NCBI GenBank assembly: GCA_018239705.1
Contig: JAFEGS010000086.1
Location: 1 to 5,375, forward strand
Length of the DNA stretch: 5,375 nucleotides
Source of the DNA: Verrucomicrobiota bacterium
Lineage (GTDB): Bacteria > Chlamydiota > Chlamydiia > Chlamydiales > FEN-1388
Direction: 5' to 3'
Shown here: piece after piece, positions 1 through 4,449 of the stretch
Layout: every line of letters begins with the position of its first letter
Numbering within the stretch: position 1 is the stretch's first letter
Translations under genes and position numbers: made by a program
Notes under the pieces: model-generated
Seen by the model: the letters and a program-made list of their open reading frames with translations, nothing else
Databases searched by the model: none
What the model was told of the DNA's origin: nothing

Positions 1-20
1 GCACTATCTGGCCATGGAAT

Positions 21-47
21 ATATCTTCTTGAAATCCAAGAAGATAT
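21..47. promoter_or_regulatory. Perfect inverted repeat over the -35 element (candidate operator)
   Basis: ATATCTTCTTG at 21-31 and its exact reverse complement CAAGAAGATAT at 37-47 flank the 5-nt spacer AAATC. With a 2-nt bulge the pairing can extend to GAAT at 17-20 and TTC at 47-49. The repeat covers the -35 hexamer and the first part of the promoter spacer, a classic place for a repressor operator. It could instead be a stem at the end of an unseen upstream transcript, but it is AT-rich and has no T tract after it, so it is a poor intrinsic terminator. No regulator is identified, and it is not the CIRCE/HrcA motif. Confidence 0.55.
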
Positions 48-57
48 TCTATATAAT
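29..57 (+). promoter_or_regulatory. Sigma-70-type promoter of the pseudouridine synthase operon
   Basis: A -35 hexamer TTGAAA at 29-34 (5 of 6 to consensus) is followed after a 17-nt spacer by a perfect -10 hexamer TATAAT at 52-57. Initiation would be expected around 63-66, giving an mRNA leader of roughly 16-19 nt before the ATG at 82, with a GGAG ribosome binding site at 71-74. This is the best promoter-like sequence in the window and probably drives the pseudouridine synthase gene and, by readthrough across a 47-nt gap, mcsA and mcsB. The assignment rests on sequence match alone. Confidence 0.72.
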
Positions 58-77
58 ACTCCTTCCAAAAGGAGTAT
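56..77 (+). promoter_or_regulatory. Hairpin that covers the ribosome binding site
   Basis: ATACTCCTT at 56-64 pairs exactly with AAGGAGTAT at 69-77 around the loop CCAA, a 9-bp stem. The GGAG ribosome binding site (71-74) of the downstream gene lies inside the 3' arm. Its 5' arm overlaps the end of the -10 hexamer and lies upstream of the predicted start of transcription, so only readthrough RNA from upstream could form the full stem. It may therefore act in RNA (masking the site in longer transcripts) or as a second DNA dyad at the start site. Confidence 0.5.
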
Positions 78-81
78 CTTC

Positions 82-921
82 ATGCAATGCACCATCAAAG
101 AGCCAATGCCACTACTCGAAGCACTGCAGCTGCTCTGTCCGGATAGCAGCAAGAACAGCTTGCGACAATTTCTCTCATCCGGAAGAGTGCTCGTTAATGA
201 CAACGTCGTCATGAACCATGGCTTTACAGTGCATCCGGGAAATATCCTCAAGCTATCCGAACACAAAGCCAAGTATATACGCGACCTCAAGATAGTCTAT
301 GAAGATGGCCAGGTGATCGTCATCGATAAGCCCTCAGGCCTGCTCAGCGTGGAGACCAATTTCGAAAAAGAAAAGACAGCCCATGCCATTCTCAAACGAC
401 ACTATGCGCCACATAAAATCTACGTTGTCCATCGGCTTGACTTTGAGACTTCTGGCTTGATGGTATTTGCTAAAACACTCGATAGCTACAACAACCTCAA
501 GCGGCAGCTCTCACACCGGCAAGTAACGCGCAAATACCTCGCTATTGCTGAAGGCCATCTGGAAGGCAAAGGGACCTGGAGCTGCTACCTCCACGAAGAT
601 GCCGCCTACTATGTACACGCTTCAGACAACCCTCAAGAGGGGGAGCTTGCAATTACCCATTTTGAGTCTTTGGGAATACGGCAGCAGTTTTCTCTTGTAG
701 GATTTACACTGGAGACGGGCAAAAAAAACCAGATTCGCGTCCAGGCAGCAAAGGCAGGCTATCCCCTTGCCGGCGATACGAAATATGGAGCAAAGACAAA
801 CAAGATCCACCGCATCGCCCTCCATGCAGCCACACTCTCTTTTTGCCACCCTACCAGCGGCAAGACACTCTCTTTTTCATCCCCAACACCTGTAGCATTC
901 CAGCTCTTGTATCCTAATTAA
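82..921 (+). CDS. RluA-family RNA pseudouridine synthase with S4-like domain
   Basis: The 279-residue product is predicted to isomerise specific uridines of rRNA (possibly tRNA) to pseudouridine in the cytoplasm. Residues about 10-58 resemble an S4 RNA-binding domain (FLSSGRVLVND, then VHPGNILKL), as in the RluC/RluD branch. The catalytic domain follows, with VIVIDKPSGLLSV at 78-90 and the hallmark HRLDFETSG at 117-125, where D120 is the expected catalytic aspartate. KKNQIRVQAAKAGYPLAGD near residues 214-232 matches the conserved C-terminal family motif. The ATG at 82 is preceded by GGAG at 71-74 with 7-nt spacing, which fixes the start. It is the first gene of a likely rluA-type/mcsA/mcsB transcription unit. 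The family is certain, but which RNA position is modified cannot be read from the sequence, so no specific symbol is given. Confidence 0.93.
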   Translation: MQCTIKEPMPLLEALQLLCPDSSKNSLRQFLSSGRVLVNDNVVMNHGFTVHPGNILKLSEHKAKYIRDLKIVYEDGQVIVIDKPSGLLSVETNFEKEKTAHAILKRHYAPHKIYVVHRLDFETSGLMVFAKTLDSYNNLKRQLSHRQVTRKYLAIAEGHLEGKGTWSCYLHEDAAYYVHASDNPQEGELAITHFESLGIRQQFSLVGFTLETGKKNQIRVQAAKAGYPLAGDTKYGAKTNKIHRIALHAATLSFCHPTSGKTLSFSSPTPVAFQLLYPN

Positions 922-968
922 AAAAATGCAATAACGTGGACTTTGTACCATTTTGATTGGGAGAGACC

Positions 969-1502
969 ATGGAACAGCTTCCTGAACGCCACATAGAATG
1001 CAGCGAATGCAAAAAACCCATTGTTACCTGCTACACAGAGGTTATCGGGAAGACTGTGTACCGTTTAGGCATGTGCGCAGACTGCCCGGTGCTGCGCCGC
1101 CGCCTCTATTCAGGCTCAAAGGAAGAGGCGCATAGTCTTGAAGCAAAGGTAGCCGGCCTCTGCTGCGGCGGCTGCGAAACCACTGCCGATGAGGTAAAAA
1201 TGGGCCTCCCTCTAGGCTGCAGCCTCTGCTATGAAGTGTTTGAAGATCTGCTCATCGATGAGCTCAGGCTATCAGAACATCTCCCACAAAAACATCTCGA
1301 AGCAAAAATGAACTCTCTTCTCCACGTAGGCAGGTCTCCGGGGCAGGTAACTGAAAGCACTGAGGCGCAAAAGCTGCTCTCGCTCCACCAAGCGCTGCAC
1401 GAGTCGCTAAGCCGAGAAGACTACGAACAGGCCGCATGGCTGAGAGACCAGATCAAAGCACTCACAGAGGAAAAGAGAGATGGCAAACAAGAATCAACCT
1501 AA
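969..1502 (+). CDS. mcsA: McsA-like zinc-finger and UVR-motif adaptor protein
   Basis: The product is 177 residues from the ATG at 969, which follows GGGAG at 959-963. A TTG at 957 is in frame but lies across that ribosome binding site, so it is an unlikely start. Four CxxC pairs are intact: C11/C14, C36/C39, C66/C69 and C84/C87, a layout that binds zinc in McsA. The HVGRSP segment at 119-124 resembles the conserved linker of the family, and residues 141-167 form a UVR (UvrB/UvrC) motif with DYEQAAWLRDQI. In Firmicutes McsA activates the arginine kinase McsB and couples it to ClpC. Here it directly precedes and overlaps mcsB, which supports the assignment. No ctsR or clpC is visible nearby. 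The final 23 nt are shared with mcsB. Confidence 0.9.
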   Translation: MEQLPERHIECSECKKPIVTCYTEVIGKTVYRLGMCADCPVLRRRLYSGSKEEAHSLEAKVAGLCCGGCETTADEVKMGLPLGCSLCYEVFEDLLIDELRLSEHLPQKHLEAKMNSLLHVGRSPGQVTESTEAQKLLSLHQALHESLSREDYEQAAWLRDQIKALTEEKRDGKQEST

Positions 1503-2562
1503 CGACATACTCACTACTCTGAAAGCCCCATGGGAGAGTAATGACCACGTTGTGTGGCTCGCGTCGACCATACGGCTCCATAGATCGATCGAAAAATTTA
1601 AATTTCCTCAAAAACTGGATACCGAACGAAAAGAATACCTCTGCTCCTTAGCATTTAAAGATTTTCTTGATATTCCTGGGCTCAGTAATCCGGCTATTCT
1701 TCGAGCTGAAGAGATGTCGCCAATGCAAAAGGAATTTCTCATTGAACATTTTCTCATCACAGAAAGCCTGCACGAAGCAAACCGCGGCGCCGGATTTGGC
1801 ATCGATACAACAGGAGAGGTGATAGCGCTTTTCAATAGTAGAGAACATCTCCAGCTGCAGGTCACAGACTGTATTGGCGATCTAGAAAAGAACTGGAACC
1901 GCCTGATGCAGATTGAAGAGGCCATGCAAAAAAATAATAGCTTCGCATTTTCGAGAAAATTTGGCTTTTTAACATCAGACCCCACGCACTGTGGGACAGG
2001 ACTCATTATTTCTGCCTATCTCCATGTTCCTGCGCTCATCCATACGGGAGGGCTTCTCGATTGTGTAGAAAGAGAAAAAAGTGAAGGAATTATCGCGTCG
2101 GGCCTGCAAGGAAACCCAGACGAGCTGATCGGCGACATCTTGATGGTCAAAAATCTCTATACCCTTGGGGTGAGCGAAGAGACCATTATATCGAGCATCC
2201 GCAACGCCATTTTGCACATCGTCATTGCCGAAAAGGGGGCTCGCAGCCAGATAAAGCAACAAAAAAAAGATAGCCTTAAAGATGCCGTCTCCAAGGCCAT
2301 AGGACTACTAAAGTTTTCCTTCAAACTTGAGGCCTCAGAAGCGCTAAGCGCCATCAGTATGCTCAAGCTGGGGATAGAAATGGGCTGGATATCTGGGATG
2401 AGCGTCAAGGAAGTCAATCATCTCTTCTTCGACTGTAGAAGAGCGCACCTTTCCTATCTTCTTGGAACCTCAAGTCCCACAGAAGAGATAGCAACAAAGC
2501 GCGCAGACTACCTCAGAAGGGTAACAGAAGCTGTTACCCTTGATTTTCTGCCTAAGAGTTAA
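1480..2562 (+). CDS. mcsB: McsB-like guanido phosphotransferase homologue, probably catalytically inactive
   Basis: The 360-residue length and overall layout match McsB, the protein-arginine kinase that marks proteins for ClpCP. Recognisable landmarks are STIRLHRS (29-36), NSREH (119-123), GFLTSDPTHCGTGL (162-175), LHVPAL (181-186) and the C-terminal LGIEMGWISG-type helix. The signature residues of active kinases are replaced. The family SSRIRLARN becomes ASTIRLHRS (first Arg to Thr), NEEDHxR becomes NSREHLQ, TSCPT becomes TSDPT, GTGLRAS becomes GTGLIIS, and the RGxxGExxE segment becomes SGLQGNPDE (207-215). Loss of both catalytic Glu positions and several phosphate-binding Arg suggests a pseudokinase. 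The frame is intact over its full length, so it is not a decayed gene. The ATG at 1480 lies inside the end of mcsA, with AGAGG at 1466-1470. As far as I recall, Chlamydia McsB is similarly divergent. Confidence 0.88.
   Translation: MANKNQPNDILTTLKAPWESNDHVVWLASTIRLHRSIEKFKFPQKLDTERKEYLCSLAFKDFLDIPGLSNPAILRAEEMSPMQKEFLIEHFLITESLHEANRGAGFGIDTTGEVIALFNSREHLQLQVTDCIGDLEKNWNRLMQIEEAMQKNNSFAFSRKFGFLTSDPTHCGTGLIISAYLHVPALIHTGGLLDCVEREKSEGIIASGLQGNPDELIGDILMVKNLYTLGVSEETIISSIRNAILHIVIAEKGARSQIKQQKKDSLKDAVSKAIGLLKFSFKLEASEALSAISMLKLGIEMGWISGMSVKEVNHLFFDCRRAHLSYLLGTSSPTEEIATKRADYLRRVTEAVTLDFLPKS
2517..2541. terminator. Hairpin terminator within the mcsB 3' end, downstream of rpsT
   Basis: AAGGGTAACAG at 2517-2527 and its exact reverse complement CTGTTACCCTT at 2531-2541 form an 11-bp stem with the loop AAG. 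On the plus strand it is followed by GATTTTC, a modest T-rich tail. On the minus strand it lies 17 nt past the rpsT stop codon and is followed by CTTCTGAG, a weaker tail that begins within the stem. It sits in coding sequence, about 20 nt before the mcsB stop. The position between two convergent genes argues for a shared, possibly bidirectional terminator. The short T tracts keep confidence moderate. Confidence 0.62.
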
Positions 2563-2852
2563 GCAGCTTGCAATTTAGCTGAAAGTCGAGCCTTCACACG
2601 ACCTGCTTTGTTTCGTGTAAAGATGCCTTTGTTCACACCTTTGTCCACGAGACTTGCAACTTCAGACAGCTGTTGTGTGCGCTTTTGCACATCAGCCTGT
2701 TTGAGGCTTTCCAAAAATCCCTTCAGGGCTGTTTTTATGCGTGAGCGAAACGCTCTTCGGCGCATACGCTTTTCTTCGTTTTGCAGCTCTCTTTTCTGGC
2801 ATGTGGGTCGCTTTTGCTTCTTTTCTTCTTTACTTGCTTGTGCTTTTGTCAT
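2559..2852 (-). CDS. rpsT: 30S ribosomal protein S20
   Basis: The product is 97 residues, very basic, and binds 16S rRNA in assembly of the small subunit. The conserved core is clear: EKRMRRRAFRSRIKTALK in the middle, and VNKGIFTRNKAGRVKARLS near the C-terminus, matching the usual KGVIHKNKAARxKSRL signature. It is about ten residues longer at the N-terminus than E. coli S20, with a KRPTCQKRE stretch like the RRPSAEKR-type segment I recall in chlamydial S20. The minus-strand ATG (2852-2850) is preceded by AGGTG at a suitable distance. The gene converges on mcsB, with the two stop codons overlapping in TTAA at 2559-2562. Confidence 0.95.
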   Translation of the reverse strand: MTKAQASKEEKKQKRPTCQKRELQNEEKRMRRRAFRSRIKTALKGFLESLKQADVQKRTQQLSEVASLVDKGVNKGIFTRNKAGRVKARLSAKLQAA

Positions 2853-2876
2853 TGTTTCACCTGTTTTTACTTAAGC

Positions 2877-2906
2877 ATGATACTGCTAAAGAGACATTTA
2901 TGAAAA
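2877..2906 (-). promoter_or_regulatory. Candidate rpsT promoter
   Basis: Reading the minus strand, TTTTCA at 2906-2901 (4 of 6 to TTGACA) precedes TATCAT at 2882-2877 (5 of 6 to TATAAT) with an 18-nt spacer. Transcription would start near 2870, giving a leader of about 18 nt that contains the AGGTG ribosome binding site. The match is only fair, but the location just ahead of a highly expressed gene is appropriate. Confidence 0.33.
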
Positions 2907-2909
2907 GTG

Positions 2910-2939
2910 TTGATTTTGTTTTCCCATTTTTTCCATACT
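2910..2939 (+). promoter_or_regulatory. Candidate promoter of the Inc-like gene
   Basis: On the plus strand, TTGATT at 2910-2915 (4 of 6) is followed after 18 nt by CATACT at 2934-2939 (4 of 6). A start near 2946 would leave a leader of about 24 nt before the ATG at 2970. It lies back to back with the candidate rpsT promoter. The match is weak and rests on position as much as on sequence. Confidence 0.28.
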
Positions 2940-2969
2940 ACACCCACATAAACAGATCGCGAAATCAAT

Positions 2970-3614
2970 ATGTACATGAATCGTTTGCAACACTCTTTTT
3001 CGCTGGTAATACTAGGCTGCTACTTCCTGCCATTTTTTGTCTTTTTCTTCGCATCTCTATGGCTCTCTTCTCCTGCAGTCTTTTCTCTCAGTGTAGCAGC
3101 TATCAGTGCAACAACGCTCATACTCTATTTGCTCGTGAAAAAAAGAGAGCATGTGATGCAAAGAAGGGCTCCTGCCCCCCCTGCAAGTGAGCCTATGCCA
3201 AAATCACATCCTCTGAAGCTCGGGCCAAAACCAATCTCTGCCGCCAATATCATCTTTGATTTAGCAAAAAAATCTCTTGGAAAAACCCCAAGTTTTAACC
3301 TCTCTCATCAAAAAGAGATTGTCGATGCACTGATAAAAGAGCAAGAGGCCCTCAAAAACAGCTATGAAGAAGAATTAGAGCGTACCTCAAGCGAAAAGAG
3401 AGCTCTGCAAAGCCAAGTAGACAGCGCACAGCAGCTTCTCGATGAGAGAGAGGCAGAGCTGAAAAAGGCGCAAGGTGAAAGCGAAGCCCTCAAAACAGAG
3501 GTGGCAAATCTCAAGTTCGAGCTCTTTGCCCTTTGTCGAATCGATGATCAGATCGTGACTAATAAGTTGCACGCTCAAGAAGAAGACACCAAAGAGACCT
3601 TACCCCCGAAGTGA
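2970..3614 (+). CDS. Membrane-hairpin plus coiled-coil protein, Inc-like candidate
   Basis: I do not recognise a named family for this 214-residue product. Residues about 10-32 and 36-56 are two hydrophobic segments separated by a very short turn (SSPA), giving a hairpin with both ends on the same side of a membrane. KKRE and a Pro/Ala-rich linker follow (57-90), then a charged heptad-like coiled coil from about 112 to 188, rich in Glu, Lys, Leu and Gln. A bilobed hydrophobic domain is the hallmark of chlamydial inclusion-membrane proteins, and IncA also carries a cytosolic coiled coil. A bacterial inner-membrane role is equally open. ATG codons exist at 2970 and 2976. An in-frame stop at 2949-2951 rules out a longer N-terminus, and no clear ribosome binding site is present. 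A hypothetical gene sits between rpsT and rpoD in Chlamydia (CT616, from memory), but homology was not tested. Confidence 0.75.
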   Translation: MYMNRLQHSFSLVILGCYFLPFFVFFFASLWLSSPAVFSLSVAAISATTLILYLLVKKREHVMQRRAPAPPASEPMPKSHPLKLGPKPISAANIIFDLAKKSLGKTPSFNLSHQKEIVDALIKEQEALKNSYEEELERTSSEKRALQSQVDSAQQLLDEREAELKKAQGESEALKTEVANLKFELFALCRIDDQIVTNKLHAQEEDTKETLPPK

Positions 3615-4365
3615 TTGCTCCCCACACCCTCTTTATCCACACATAGCGTCCAGGTCTTTGTTCTTTGAGCAATTGAAGCCATAGTGGGTGTGTCTCTTCC
3701 TGCTGGAGCGCATGCCAGAGCACATCACCTGAAGCACTGAATTGCCATGTAGTAAATCTTTTTTGAATTTTAGAGGGAAGCCCATTCACTGACCGATCAG
3801 AAAAGGGCCTTTCTTGGAGCACTGCAATATCGATGGGAAACCGAATCGGAACACATCGATCATAGATGTGGCCTGTCTCTTCGTTGATGTTTGTGTAGTA
3901 GTGGGTGCGCTCTTCTAAAAACAGCTCAGCCTCTGTTGGAAATGGCCTCCCAAATGTCTTTTCATGCAAAATCCAGATCACCCGCCAGCCGATCGATTCA
4001 TAGTCTCTACAGCGCTCAGCAACCTCTCGAGCAGAAATTGGGGAACACTGTACTTCTATAATAATTTTTTGCTCATAGCAGGCAATATCGGCAATTCTTT
4101 TAATCTCTTCAAAGTAGACCTCCAGGTCGCACGCATGACTTCCGATAGTCTTTTGAATAAATTGCTGTACAGATATGTGAAAGATGCTTTTTCCGGCAAG
4201 GCGGCACTCTCTTGCTAGAGCGAGATGAAAAAAATGGTTTTTTCTCATGCGCGAACGTCGAAGCCGCATACGCCCTTTGCACTCAATGCAAAAATAGTCG
4301 CACCCGGGATGTGCTGAAGCAACAAACACCTTTTTTTCATTGCTATCGAGGGCATAAAGTTGCAT
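3559..4365 (-). CDS. CoiA-like putative nuclease (competence-protein family)
   Basis: The 268-residue product has the layout of CoiA family proteins. An N-terminal zinc-ribbon-like part contains CIEC (26-29) and NHFFHLALARECR (43-55), corresponding to the family CPxC and RxxHFAH elements. Then GKSIFH (58-63) and a restriction-endonuclease-like core follow: E82, RIAD (90-93), IIIEVQCSPIS (101-111) and a YESIGWRVIWIL segment (122-133). D93 with E104-x-Q106 are the likely metal-binding residues. In Gram-positive bacteria CoiA promotes recombination during transformation; here the role is inferred only. The C-terminal half (from about 140) has no motif I recognise. The start ATG (4365-4363) has AAGG seven nt upstream. 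The gene lies opposite its neighbours, and its last 56 nt overlap the end of the Inc-like gene. Confidence 0.82.
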   Translation of the reverse strand: MQLYALDSNEKKVFVASAHPGCDYFCIECKGRMRLRRSRMRKNHFFHLALARECRLAGKSIFHISVQQFIQKTIGSHACDLEVYFEEIKRIADIACYEQKIIIEVQCSPISAREVAERCRDYESIGWRVIWILHEKTFGRPFPTEAELFLEERTHYYTNINEETGHIYDRCVPIRFPIDIAVLQERPFSDRSVNGLPSKIQKRFTTWQFSASGDVLWHALQQEETHPLWLQLLKEQRPGRYVWIKRVWGAITSGVRSLWCLLLERATY

Positions 4366-4449
4366 TTTTAAGCCTTGACATATAAGGGTAAAATCAGAAA
4401 AACTATTACTAATATTATCCCTTATTACGTCATTAAATTTCGAGTCAGG
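4366..4449. promoter_or_regulatory. Divergent intergenic region ahead of rpoD and the CoiA-like gene
   Basis: This AT-rich 84-nt region must hold the 5' control signals of both flanking genes. It contains a perfect TTGACA at 4375-4380 on the plus strand, but no convincing -10 lies 16-19 nt downstream. Other -10-like boxes are TATAAG at 4381-4386 and TATTAT at 4413-4418 on the plus strand, and GATAAT at 4419-4414 on the minus strand. The heptamer ATAAGGG at 4382-4388 recurs inverted as CCCTTAT at 4419-4425, a possible operator dyad or leader stem. I cannot assign a specific promoter with confidence. Confidence 0.4.

Noticed and set aside
21..47. Palindrome as an intrinsic terminator of an upstream gene
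   Set aside because: The stem is AT-rich, no T tract follows it, and it coincides with a strong promoter, so an operator reading fits better.
14..214. Short plus-strand open frame overlapping the start of the pseudouridine synthase
   Set aside because: It runs through the promoter and ribosome binding site and into the synthase gene in another frame, and its sequence is low in complexity with no family match.
721..728. A8 tract in the pseudouridine synthase gene (and another at 2261-2268 in mcsB) as a slippage or frameshift site
   Set aside because: Both frames continue intact through conserved sequence and no alternative product follows the tract. AAA-Lys runs are common in such genomes.
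957..968. TTG at 957 as the start of mcsA
   Set aside because: It overlaps the GGGAG ribosome binding site that serves the ATG at 969, and it adds only four residues with no family support.
1608..2417. Several minus-strand open frames inside mcsB
   Set aside because: They lie wholly within a well-supported gene on the other strand, lack ribosome binding sites and show no recognisable motifs.
2741..3190. Plus-strand frame with hydrophobic, Cys-rich translation spanning rpsT and the Inc-like gene
   Set aside because: It is antisense to rpsT for the first third and out of frame with the Inc-like gene for the rest. The hydrophobicity comes from reading the reverse of Lys/Glu-rich S20 codons.
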